Source: Spirochaetota bacterium
GTDB taxonomy: Bacteria; Spirochaetota; Spirochaetia; Sphaerochaetales; Sphaerochaetaceae
NCBI GenBank assembly: GCA_023401595.1
Contig: JAEXDQ010000024.1
Coordinates: forward strand, 30,578 to 94,577
DNA: 64,000 nucleotides
Direction of reading: 5' to 3'
The translations under genes and the position numbers were made by a program. Position 1 is the first letter of the stretch. Each line of letters starts with the position of its first letter. This document shows, piece by piece, positions 9,021 to 17,108 of the stretch. The notes under the pieces were generated by a model, which was given only the letters and a program-made list of their open reading frames with translations, made no database searches and was not told where the DNA came from.

Positions 9021-10287
9021 CCGGAGTACCCTCCAATGAACAGCTGATCAGCCCTGTTCCCGGCTCGTCGGGGACATTCAGCTCCAGGCGTTCCATCTCC
9101 GGCGGTCTGACCACCTGGTATTTCTTCTCCAACAGTGTCCTCCCGTTCCTGCGGATAGTCAACGTCGCGTTTTTCAAAACCTGCTTCGACCGGAAGAACA
9201 GGACGGCTTTTTCACAAGGCGGCGTGATCCGTTGCGGTGAGGTATAGAGCAGGTTCCCGTCCGTCCGTATCTCCACACTGTTTTCACGGGTTTCGTGGAC
9301 GCTTTCTTGGAGAACCCTTCTCGCAGCCGCTTTTCCGGCTATCTCAGCGTTTTCCGATACATAATCGACTAGATCGCTGACATGCAGCGCATTGCCGCAG
9401 CAATAGACGCCGGGTACGCTGGTCATGCAGTCCTGGTCGCAGACAGGCCCTTTCGTCCGGGTATCCATCTCTACGCCGAGACTCTCTGCAAGTTCATTCT
9501 CCGGAATCAGACCGACCGATACGATAAGCGTATCGCATTCTATCCGTTTCTCCGTACCGGGAATCGGCTTCATGTCTTTGTCGACCTTCGCGACCTCCAC
9601 CGCTTCAAGACGTCCGTGTCCGAAGCATTTTACGACCGTGGCTCCAAGATATAGCGGGATGTTCCAATCCATGAGGCATTGGTGGATGTTCCGTTGCAGT
9701 CCGGACGGGGTGGGTTTCGCCTCATAGACTCCAAGTACCTCCGCACCCTCCAACGTGAGCCTGCGCGCCATGATCAGTCCGATGTCCCCGCTGCCGAGGA
9801 TCACACAGCGTCTTCCCGGCAACCGTCCTTGCAGGTTCACGAAATGTTGCGCGCATCCCGCTGTGAATACGCCGGCGCACCGGTCCCCATGGATGGCGAC
9901 CTGCCGGGCGGTTCGTTCCCTGCAACCGGTGGCGAAGATCACCGCCTTCGCCATGACCTGGAACATTCCCTGTGGATTTGAACATACAAGGGTGAATCCG
10001 GTTTTGGTTTTATTTATATCAGAAATAAAAGTCCTAGTTCGGTATGATATATTGAAATAATGTATCATATCCAGAAACCTAGCGGCATATTCGGGCCCTG
10101 ATAGCTGTTCGCCGAACCGTATCAGTCCGAATCCGTCATGGATGCATTGCTTGAGGATTCCTCCGAGGCGCTCCTCCCTGTCGAGGAGCAGTACCTTCGC
10201 TCCCGCTTCATGCGCATTGAGGACCGCGGACATACCCGCCGGGCCTCCGCCTATGACCGCGATATCGACGTGGTGATGTTCAATCAT
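9010..10287 (-). CDS. FAD/NAD(P)-dependent oxidoreductase, GlpB/HcnB-like
   Basis: Pyridine nucleotide-disulfide-type flavoprotein of 425 residues, expected to pass electrons from the GlpA-like subunit to NAD(P) or another carrier. The N-terminal FAD fold shows 'DIAVIGGGPAGMSAVLNAHEAG' at about 8-30. 'ATGCRERTARQVAIHGDRCAG' follows near 115-140. The NAD-binding fold shows 'CVILGSGDIGLIMARRL'. The C-terminal 'GVYCCGNALHVSDLVDYVS' is the third FAD contact. No redox-active CxxC disulfide is seen. It overlaps the gene before it by 8 bp and the DUF1667 gene by 11 bp, so the three are probably made as a complex. Confidence 0.9.
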   Translation of the reverse strand: MIEHHHVDIAVIGGGPAGMSAVLNAHEAGAKVLLLDREERLGGILKQCIHDGFGLIRFGEQLSGPEYAARFLDMIHYFNISYRTRTFISDINKTKTGFTLVCSNPQGMFQVMAKAVIFATGCRERTARQVAIHGDRCAGVFTAGCAQHFVNLQGRLPGRRCVILGSGDIGLIMARRLTLEGAEVLGVYEAKPTPSGLQRNIHQCLMDWNIPLYLGATVVKCFGHGRLEAVEVAKVDKDMKPIPGTEKRIECDTLIVSVGLIPENELAESLGVEMDTRTKGPVCDQDCMTSVPGVYCCGNALHVSDLVDYVSENAEIAGKAAARRVLQESVHETRENSVEIRTDGNLLYTSPQRITPPCEKAVLFFRSKQVLKNATLTIRRNGRTLLEKKYQVVRPPEMERLELNVPDEPGTGLISCSLEGTPDET

Positions 10288-12034
10288 GGAACGCCTCCCG
10301 TGAAAGGGAAGCTTCGGAAAATTTCATGCCGGTCTTGTCCTTAGGACCGAGCAGAAGACTGGAGCTTCCCGCTTTCGTAACCGCTTCCAAGGCGATTCCC
10401 GCTTCTTTTGCTATGAGCGTCGCTACGACCGGGGAACAGAATCCCCCTTGGCACCGGCCCATTCCCGGCCGGCACCGTCGTTTGACGGCGTCTACGCTGT
10501 AGACCGGCAGCGGTGATCTGAGCGCATCAAGGATCTCTCCTTCGCTGACTTGTTCGCATCTACAGACGATCCTGCCGTATTCGGGGTGCTTTCTGATCAG
10601 TTCAGCCCGTTGTTCCAACGGTAGTCTCGATACGACGACGGGGCTTTCCCTGACCGGGTTGAAACCCTGGTTCTTCTCTATCGCCTTTCCCGTCTCCTCC
10701 AGAAGTACTTTGCAGACCAGCTTCGCGATATCCTCTGCGATCGCCGGCGCGGCGGTCAGTCCCGGTGACTGGATACCCGCCGCATGGACGATGTTCTTCG
10801 TCTTGCGTCCCTTGCTGATCACGAAATCCTCTTCGTAGGTACAGGCCCTCGTCCCGGAGAAATAGGTGATGATGTTCGATTCCCGTAGGTTCGGGACGGT
10901 GAATCGATGCTTCGTGAACATCGCATGGATATCGTCCGCGTCGGTGGAATCGTCTTCCCGTTCAATCGTCTCCGCGGCGTCCGGCCCGACCAGGATGTTG
11001 CCGTCTATGGTTCGCATGACGCCTCCGCCTTTCGTATGTTTTTTGACGTCGGAGAAGGGGATTTTCGCGATGGAGCTGTCGGTCAGGTTCGCCGCCTTGC
11101 TGTCCAATATGGCTTCCGTACCTTTCCTAGGATGGATGGAGAAGAACCTGTCCTGCGCCATTTCGGCGATCCTGTCGCAGTATACCCCCGCGGCGTTGAC
11201 TACTGTCCTTGGGTAGATTGTCCCCCTGTTCGTTTTAACACATTGGATTTTTCCGTCGCGTACTTCCATGCCTGTGACTACCGTTTCCAAGGAGAATTCG
11301 GCGCCGTTCATGATGGCGTTCTCGGCGAACGCAACGGTTGCAAGGTATGGACTGGTGATGCCGCAGGAAGGGAAATACATTGCACCCTTCTGCCATGCCG
11401 CGACTTCCGGTTGTCTCTTGAACAGCTCTTTCCTGCCAATGAACTCCACGCCGTCCACGCCGTTGAGCCTGCCGCGGTGTTTGAAGACCGGGACCGTCAG
11501 TCTGTGCCACCATTTGTCGAAGACGACGTAGGAACCTATCCGCTTGAATGGAAAGCCCAGCTCCTGCGACAAGTCGGTGTAAAGTCTGTTCCCCCTGCTG
11601 TTGTAATGGGCCTTCAACAATCCAGGATGAATGTCTATGCCCGGATGGATCATGCCGTCGTTCCGACTGCTGGTCCTGACCGCAACATCGTATTCCTTGT
11701 CGACGACCAGTATGCTGAGGCTGTTTTTCGACAGCTCCCTGGCAATGGCGCAGCCGACGACGCCCGCGCCGACCACCAGGACGTCGATGTGCCGGCCTTC
11801 AAGGGAAGCGTCTTCGACAGAGGGCGTCCTCATCGGCGTTTCCTTCAATCCGGGGACTACAAGGTCGTTGACGACGCCGACGCTTTTGCAGGCTGTGGCG
11901 AGTTTGCCCGCCTGTAGCACGAGGGCGTAGTCCGCGACTTCTCCCGTCAGGTGGACGCATCCGTCCTCCATTGTACAGTCGATTCCGGGTGACAGTTTCG
12001 CAAGCCGTCGTTGGAGCCACGATATACGTTTCAT
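10280..12034 (-). CDS. GlpA-like FAD-dependent glycerol-3-phosphate dehydrogenase with BON-like N-terminus and BFD [2Fe-2S] domain
   Basis: A 584-residue flavoprotein of the DAO/GlpA family that likely oxidises glycerol 3-phosphate to DHAP. Residues about 14-64 ('DGCVHLTGEVADYAL' to 'VGVVNDLVV') look like a BON domain. The DAO FAD site 'DVLVVGAGVVGCAIARELS' is at about 84-102. 'CRCEQVSEGEILDAL' and 'CRPGMGRCQGGFC' near 490-545 form the four-Cys BFD-like [2Fe-2S] domain. It is the first gene of the operon, with an AGAAGGA site 5 bp before the ATG. A GntR regulator is divergent. The exact substrate is inferred from the family; a broader role as a 2-hydroxyacid dehydrogenase cannot be excluded. 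Confidence 0.9.
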   Translation of the reverse strand: MKRISWLQRRLAKLSPGIDCTMEDGCVHLTGEVADYALVLQAGKLATACKSVGVVNDLVVPGLKETPMRTPSVEDASLEGRHIDVLVVGAGVVGCAIARELSKNSLSILVVDKEYDVAVRTSSRNDGMIHPGIDIHPGLLKAHYNSRGNRLYTDLSQELGFPFKRIGSYVVFDKWWHRLTVPVFKHRGRLNGVDGVEFIGRKELFKRQPEVAAWQKGAMYFPSCGITSPYLATVAFAENAIMNGAEFSLETVVTGMEVRDGKIQCVKTNRGTIYPRTVVNAAGVYCDRIAEMAQDRFFSIHPRKGTEAILDSKAANLTDSSIAKIPFSDVKKHTKGGGVMRTIDGNILVGPDAAETIEREDDSTDADDIHAMFTKHRFTVPNLRESNIITYFSGTRACTYEEDFVISKGRKTKNIVHAAGIQSPGLTAAPAIAEDIAKLVCKVLLEETGKAIEKNQGFNPVRESPVVVSRLPLEQRAELIRKHPEYGRIVCRCEQVSEGEILDALRSPLPVYSVDAVKRRCRPGMGRCQGGFCSPVVATLIAKEAGIALEAVTKAGSSSLLLGPKDKTGMKFSEASLSREAFHD

Positions 12035-12073
12035 TCAATCCTTCTTTCTTGGATGATATTTGAATGTGATAGA

Positions 12074-12126
12074 GACGTCCGAACGTCCTAACAAGTAAGT
12101 ATCACCCCGAATTCGGAAGCTGTCAA
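12074..12126 (-). promoter_or_regulatory. Predicted promoter and operator of the GlpA-like operon
   Basis: On the minus strand TTGACA (12126-12121), a 17-bp spacer and GATACT (12103-12098) form a good sigma-70-type promoter with start near 12091. Immediately downstream lies the palindrome GACGT-ccga-ACGTC (12074-12087), overlapping the transcript start region. Its first ten bases, GACGTCCGAA, recur at the divergent gntR promoter. This fits repression by the neighbouring GntR/UTRA protein. Motifs are seen directly; binding is inferred. Confidence 0.65.
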
Positions 12127-12230
12127 GGAAAAGAGGGCGGGGGAGCGTCTGGCCAGCGTTTTGCCGTCGCCCTTCGTCGGCAGGCAGGTTCCAGGTCTGG
12201 GTTCGGTACCGTTGGCCCTCGGTTTCCCTT

Positions 12231-12310
12231 CGTGGCGGGGGACTTTGCTCCATGGCGGGGGACCTTGTTCGGTGGCGGGAGACTCTGTTCCGTGGAGGGG
12301 CCCGACCTCG
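12231..12310. repeat. Four imperfect 20-bp tandem repeats
   Basis: Units at 12231, 12251, 12271 and 12291 share the core TGGCGGGGGAC followed by nTTGnTC, with a period of exactly 20 bp. Units 1-3 are close copies; unit 4 is degenerate. The array lies between the two divergent promoters and upstream of both. It may be a simple minisatellite or a DNA-spacing element; no protein-coding role is apparent. Confidence 0.8.
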
Positions 12311-12358
12311 TCGTCGTTGTGATCGGCTGACTTTTCAAACGAAAGATACCATTCCGCA

Positions 12359-12405
12359 TTGCCATTTGTTGTGAATGAGGTATTATAGGGAACAGGACGT
12401 CCGAA
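12359..12405 (+). promoter_or_regulatory. Predicted promoter and operator of the gntR gene
   Basis: TTGCCA (12359-12364), a 16-bp spacer and TATTAT (12381-12386) predict a start near 12393. GACGTCCGAA (12396-12405) follows directly, with further GACGTC and ACGTG half-sites to about 12417. The same 10-mer is at the divergent operon promoter in the equivalent position, so autoregulation is likely. Inferred from sequence only. Confidence 0.6.
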
Positions 12406-12437
12406 TGACGTCGACGTGATTTTCGTAGGAGAACAAC

Positions 12438-13169
12438 ATGGCGATAGACACCGATAACCGTATCCCCCTGTATATTCAGCTCAAGGGGGAACTGGTCGAC
12501 CGAATCAAGCGTGGGGTCTACGCGGAGGATTCTCAGATTCCTACCGAACAGCAGCTGATGTCCGAAACCGGCTTGGGGCGTGTGACCGTCCGGGCCGCGT
12601 TGAGCGAACTGGAGAGGGAAGGGGTCATTGAAAAACGTCGCGGTATCGGTACCTTCGTCAGCAAACGCAATCCCAGCGCGGCGTTTGAACCGTTGATCAG
12701 CCTCTCCTACAGCTTGAAGGGCATGGGGATAGATGGTAGCAACACCGTGGTACGGGACGAAGAATTTATTCCCGACGAGGACTTCATCGCCCGCTTCAAG
12801 TTGAAGCCGACCCAGCGGTTGCACTATATCCGTCGTCTGCGCAGCGCTTCTGGGCGCGTTGTCGTAGTCGAGGATTCGTGGTTTTCCGAACCCCTGTTCA
12901 AGAAAATACAGGGGCCGGGGCTTGAACAGTCCCTTGTGAAGCTTTTGCTGAAGAAAGCCTCGTTACAGGTGCATCGTATCGATCAGACCGTGGTCGCCAG
13001 AGAGGCTGATGAATCGGAAGCCGTCTTGTTGGGCCTGGGTGAAGCGGCGAAGGTTTTGGAGATGACGCGCTGGCTGTACGCCGGCAACGATACGGAACCC
13101 TGCTACTATCTGAAATTCGTCGTCTCCTGCGACGCCATGGCGTTCCCATACGAAAACCTGGCGTTCTAG
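12438..13169 (+). CDS. GntR-family transcriptional regulator with UTRA effector domain (HutC subfamily)
   Basis: A 243-residue DNA-binding repressor. The winged helix occupies about residues 1-75: 'IPLYIQLKGELVDRIKRGVY', then 'IPTEQQLMSETGLGRVTVRAAL', then 'EREGVIEKRRGIGTFVSK'. The UTRA ligand domain follows from about 90 to the end ('TQRLHYIRRLRSASG', 'LEMTRWLYAGNDTEPCYYLKF'). It is divergent from the GlpA-like operon and probably senses a phosphorylated intermediate of that pathway. A GTAGGAG site precedes the ATG. Its 3' end is only 27 bp from the end of the convergent outer-membrane-protein gene. Confidence 0.93.
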   Translation: MAIDTDNRIPLYIQLKGELVDRIKRGVYAEDSQIPTEQQLMSETGLGRVTVRAALSELEREGVIEKRRGIGTFVSKRNPSAAFEPLISLSYSLKGMGIDGSNTVVRDEEFIPDEDFIARFKLKPTQRLHYIRRLRSASGRVVVVEDSWFSEPLFKKIQGPGLEQSLVKLLLKKASLQVHRIDQTVVAREADESEAVLLGLGEAAKVLEMTRWLYAGNDTEPCYYLKFVVSCDAMAFPYENLAF

Positions 13170-13196
13170 GTATGCGCTGGAAGCACACCCCTGCCG

Positions 13197-15002
13197 CTAC
13201 AGGTCGATTCCATAGCGGAGGCAGATGCTGAAGCGGTACATCCACGGTTGTATCTGGTTGAGGAACGCTGGATCGGCCATCTCGAGTTCCCTCCGTATTT
13301 TCTCCGTTCCGAACACATAGGCGCCGCCGGCGCTTAGCTCTAGCTGGTACGCGGTGTTTCCCGCTTTGACCGCTCCCAAAGGGATGAACCTCAACCCGAC
13401 TTCCAGATCGACCAGAGGACGGGCTCCATCGTAGATGACGTTGAGCGGTCCCATGGCGGCCCCCGTCCTGATATGGTTCGTATGTTCCACCATGTCCCAT
13501 ATCCTGACGCCTAGTCCGGCCGAGACATATGGCGCCACCCAGCCGCCGCACAAGCCGTCGGGCGGCTGCCATTCGGCGGAGACAATCCAACTGGAATTGT
13601 TCGACCGTTTTCGGGGGTTCTGCGGATTTGTCTCTTCATCGTGGGAATCGAGAGGGCCGCCTTTGTATTGTACGGTCGTGACGAGCGACAGGCCGGGGAT
13701 TCGTATCATGTTGGCGTTGAACTTGAAAATGTGAAGGGATCTCCCCATCGAATATCCAATGCCCATGGTGATGAATACCTCGCTACGCTTCCAGGTCGGT
13801 TTGCGGAGCAATATGCCCGCGTCGACGCTGACGACGCCGTATCCGATACGGTTGGACGGATTCACATAGTATTTCACGGCAAGGATGCCCGCCCGGACGT
13901 CGAAGCCGAGCGACGGGCCTGCCGATGCCTGCGCGATTAGGCCTTCGGTCGGCCAGTCGATATGGCTTTGCGTCCATTGCCAGCCTCCCCATACGCGGAT
14001 CACGGGCAAATCCCCGCTGAGCAGGTTCAGGGACAGCTCCGCCTTCTGCGAAGTCTCGAACGCAGGAATGTTCCTGCTCTTCATCTCCACCGCCGCCGAG
14101 AGGAAGCCGTTTTCAGTATTTGGAAGTTTCCATTTGCCTGCGAGCGATATCCCTATGTTCAACTCCGCGGATATACGGACCGGCGTAGTCCCCGCATCAT
14201 ACGGAATAGTCAGATATGGACGGTTGATAAGCTTGTGAAATGCGTTCTGAATTTTGACAAGACCGAGATTCCCGCTGAAATTGAGTCCCCCATACGGGCT
14301 TATTTTGATTTCCATCCATACCGGAAGGATGTTTTTCAAGGGTTGGAACCGCATGCCATACCCAAGACGGATGATGTCGTACCGGCCATCGTAAAACGTT
14401 GAGGGCTCCTGCCAATCCGTCCTCCATCCCCGGTTCGTATAGCCTTCGAAATCAAGCTCCACCCACCATATGGGTGCGTCGACCACGATCCTCGCCCCGA
14501 AGGAAAGCCTGTCGTCGTTGTTTCGGGCGATACCGTAGGTGATGTTGTCGTTGCCGAGGCCTAGGAGGATCGACCTGACCCTCCACCCCTCCTCGGGCTT
14601 TGCGTCCCATACTGTGTCGCTTGCTCCACTCACATGTTGTTCACATGCTCGTTGCACAGACTCCTTGTCTGTAACGCAAATCCCTTCGGAGGGCGTATCG
14701 GTTGGCTTTGCGTTCCATACTGCGTTGCTTGCTCCACTCACATGTTGTTCACATGCTCGTGGCACAGACTCTTTGTCTGTAACGCCAATCCTTTCGGAGG
14801 GCGTATCGGTTGGCTTTGCGTTCCATACTGCGTCGCTTGCTCCACTCACATGTTGTTCACATGCTCGCCGCACAGACTTCTTGTCTGTAACGCCAATCCT
14901 TTCGGAGGGCGTCATCGTATAAGCCGCAGCTTTGAGGGAATCGACGGCATGCAGGGGCGAAAAACCCATCATCAGACAACAAAGACAGCAGATGCGGATC
15001 AT
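13197..15002 (-). CDS. Predicted outer-membrane beta-barrel protein with three 36-residue repeats
   Basis: No specific family recognised. The assigned protein has about 601 residues with a signal peptide MIRICCLCCLMMGFSPLHA. Three near-identical 36-residue repeats follow (each with 'PSERIGVTDKxSV', 'RACEQHVSGAS' and 'VWNAKP'). A long region of alternating aromatic and polar beta-strands runs to a C-terminus ending 'MYRFSICLRYGIDL', which suits a barrel. Start 15002 was chosen because AGGCGGA lies about 6 bp upstream; frames from 15029 or 15062 also work and would lengthen the n-region. The repeats interrupt the mature N-terminus before the barrel and look inserted. The gene lies 89 bp after the ABC-F gene, same strand. 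Confidence 0.7.
   Translation of the reverse strand: MIRICCLCCLMMGFSPLHAVDSLKAAAYTMTPSERIGVTDKKSVRRACEQHVSGASDAVWNAKPTDTPSERIGVTDKESVPRACEQHVSGASNAVWNAKPTDTPSEGICVTDKESVQRACEQHVSGASDTVWDAKPEEGWRVRSILLGLGNDNITYGIARNNDDRLSFGARIVVDAPIWWVELDFEGYTNRGWRTDWQEPSTFYDGRYDIIRLGYGMRFQPLKNILPVWMEIKISPYGGLNFSGNLGLVKIQNAFHKLINRPYLTIPYDAGTTPVRISAELNIGISLAGKWKLPNTENGFLSAAVEMKSRNIPAFETSQKAELSLNLLSGDLPVIRVWGGWQWTQSHIDWPTEGLIAQASAGPSLGFDVRAGILAVKYYVNPSNRIGYGVVSVDAGILLRKPTWKRSEVFITMGIGYSMGRSLHIFKFNANMIRIPGLSLVTTVQYKGGPLDSHDEETNPQNPRKRSNNSSWIVSAEWQPPDGLCGGWVAPYVSAGLGVRIWDMVEHTNHIRTGAAMGPLNVIYDGARPLVDLEVGLRFIPLGAVKAGNTAYQLELSAGGAYVFGTEKIRRELEMADPAFLNQIQPWMYRFSICLRYGIDL
14599..14912. repeat. Three in-frame 108-bp tandem repeats with an internal palindrome
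   Basis: Copies begin at 14599, 14707 and 14815, period 108 bp (36 codons), and differ at few positions. Each contains ACAGAC-n5-GTCTGT, where the stem is constant and only the 5-base loop varies (tcctt, tcttt, ttctt), plus a CATG-n7-CATG pair. The conserved stem with changing loop suggests selection or copying of a nucleic-acid structure. It encodes part of the outer-membrane protein on the minus strand. Confidence 0.9.
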
Positions 15003-15091
15003 CGATTTCCGCCTGATGCGCCGGGGCATGTTTTTTGGGGTTCGTCGTTCTGTCGTCGTCATGCTCAATGTTTTTTCCCGCGGACTGCCAA

Positions 15092-17026
15092 TCATGCCAG
15101 ATCCGCAAGCTCCTCCCATCTGGAATTCTTGTCAGACAACAGGATTTTTACGGCTTCGTATCGTTTCGTCCGTTCCCGTAACGTACCGTCTTCGGTCGTC
15201 TCGGCCGTGGCAAAGCTCGATTCCAACCGGGACTGTTCCTCTTCCAGCTGTTCGATTTCTTCAGTCAGGGCATCAAATTCCTTCTGCTCCTTGTACGATA
15301 GACCTTTTTTCACCCTTTGCGACTGGGCTTCTGCCTTCTCACGAAGGGAGGCCGTGTTTGTGGCTTCCGAGGTGGCGTCCTTCTGTCTATGGAGGACCGC
15401 GGATGTACCGAGCATTCCCTCCTGTTCATAATCCTGACGATATTCGCTGAACGTCCCGGCATAGGAATGTACCGCGCCTGTTCCGTCAAGTATGAACAGC
15501 TGGTCGCACGTGCAGTCCAGGAACGCTCTGTCATGGGAGACTACCATGACGCAGCCTTCGAAATCGAGGACGTATTGTTCCAGCCGTTGCATGGTGTCCA
15601 GGTCGAGATCGTTTGTAGGTTCGTCCAGCACAAGGAAGTTCGGATTGCGGATTAACCGGCTGATCAGGTAAAGACGGCGACGTTCTCCGCCGGAAAGCAC
15701 CGAGATCGGGAGCCTGTGGAACGACGATGGAAATCCGAATATCTCCAGGAACCGGGCCGCGGTCACCTCCTGCCCGGGAGCCAGGGTGATTCGTTCGCTG
15801 ATATCCTGCATATATTCCAAGACGCCTTTGTCGCTGTTCAGATTCCTGCCGAGCTGATCATAGTATCCGAACACCGTATTGACGCCAGTATCGATGGTTC
15901 CGCTGTCCGGCATGATATGGGAAGTGAGAATGTCCAGCAACGTGCTTTTTCCGGAACCGTTCGGGCCGACTATCCCGATCCTCTGTCCCTTGATAAAACT
16001 GAACGAAAAATCCTCGATCACCTTGTGTCCGTCATAGCTTTTCGACACGGAATCGATTTCAAGCACCTTTTTCCCCAATCGCCTCGCCGTCGATGTGAAT
16101 GCGGCCTGCGGTCCGTCCGTCACCTTGTGCTTGCTGTCGAGTAGCTGCTGTATCCTCGCTTTCCTGCCGGAGTCCTTGCCGGTCCTGGCCTTCGGTCCCC
16201 GTTGGAGCCATTGCAGTTCTCTTCTGAGAATCGTGGATATCCTGTCCTGTTCCTTCTGCATGGCCTCCAGCCTCTGGGCCTTGCGTTCCAGATAGGCTGC
16301 GAACGACCCCGGATGCAGGTACATCCTGCCGCGGTCCAGCTCGAGGATCGAAGTGCAGATGTGGTTGAGGAAATATCTGTCGTGCGTCACGACGATGATC
16401 GTCATCTGAGAATTCGTCAGATAGCGTTCCAGCCATTCAATCGTAGGGATATCGAGATGGTTGGTGGGTTCGTCAAGCAACAGCATGGTCGGCTTGGCCG
16501 CCAAGGCGCGGGCGATAGCGATCTTCTTCTGCATGCCGCCGGACAGCTGAGACATTCTTCTGTCAAGGATCCCGTCTTCAAGGGCGAGCTCGCTGAGCAA
16601 GGACTGATAGTCGTTCTCCAGATTCCACGCGCCCTCCTTGTCCATCCTGTCCGTGAGACGAGAAAGGGCGGAGGACACGCCGGACGAATCGGGAGCCTGA
16701 CGGTATTCATCCAGACACGCTTGATACTCCTTGAGCAATTGGATACGTTTGCCCTGACCTTGGCGGAGATAGGAGCGGACCGTCGCGCCGCCGTCCCAGG
16801 TGACCTGCTGGTCGAGCATGACCAGTTCCATCTCCCGGCTTCGGGCCATCGTCCCCGTATCTGTTTCATAATCGCCCTTGACCAACCTGAGAAACGTGGA
16901 TTTGCCCGTACCGTTGCGACCGATCAGTCCTACCCGTTCCCCCTGTTCAAGTCCAAGGGTGACCTCTTCGAACAGCGGTTCGTCCTTGAGCGTCTTGGAG
17001 ACGTTTTCCAATGATAGCACATTCAT
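15092..17026 (-). CDS. ABC-F family ATPase (Uup-like)
   Basis: Soluble duplicated ABC ATPase with no transmembrane domain; ABC-F proteins act on ribosomes. In 644 residues the first domain has GRNGTGKSTF, LSGGMQKKIA and LLLDEPTNHLD. The second has GPNGSGKSTL, LSGGERRRLY and LVLDEPTNDLD. A charged linker lies between them ('WLQRGPKARTGKDSGRKARI'), matching the Uup-type 'WLRRGPKARTTK' motif. The last 100 residues ('EQKEFDALTEEIEQLEEEQS') form a coiled coil like the Uup C-terminal domain. Both Walker A and B sites look intact. Confidence 0.93.
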   Translation of the reverse strand: MNVLSLENVSKTLKDEPLFEEVTLGLEQGERVGLIGRNGTGKSTFLRLVKGDYETDTGTMARSREMELVMLDQQVTWDGGATVRSYLRQGQGKRIQLLKEYQACLDEYRQAPDSSGVSSALSRLTDRMDKEGAWNLENDYQSLLSELALEDGILDRRMSQLSGGMQKKIAIARALAAKPTMLLLDEPTNHLDIPTIEWLERYLTNSQMTIIVVTHDRYFLNHICTSILELDRGRMYLHPGSFAAYLERKAQRLEAMQKEQDRISTILRRELQWLQRGPKARTGKDSGRKARIQQLLDSKHKVTDGPQAAFTSTARRLGKKVLEIDSVSKSYDGHKVIEDFSFSFIKGQRIGIVGPNGSGKSTLLDILTSHIMPDSGTIDTGVNTVFGYYDQLGRNLNSDKGVLEYMQDISERITLAPGQEVTAARFLEIFGFPSSFHRLPISVLSGGERRRLYLISRLIRNPNFLVLDEPTNDLDLDTMQRLEQYVLDFEGCVMVVSHDRAFLDCTCDQLFILDGTGAVHSYAGTFSEYRQDYEQEGMLGTSAVLHRQKDATSEATNTASLREKAEAQSQRVKKGLSYKEQKEFDALTEEIEQLEEEQSRLESSFATAETTEDGTLRERTKRYEAVKILLSDKNSRWEELADLA

Positions 17027-17108
17027 GATTGGACTCTAGCTCAAAATAGGGGCGGCCTACAATCCCTGTCGGCAGGCTTCCTCCATTCTGGTGTCCTTCA
17101 GCTGTGAT

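Noticed and set aside
10907..11917. 336-codon plus-strand frame opposite the GlpA-like gene
   Set aside because: Antisense shadow of a gene with FAD and [2Fe-2S] motifs; arginine- and valine-rich with no family resemblance.
15003..15119. N-terminal extension of the outer-membrane protein to 15119
   Set aside because: It would overlap the ABC-F gene by 28 bp and place a signal peptide at residue 40. A ribosome site fits the start at 15002.
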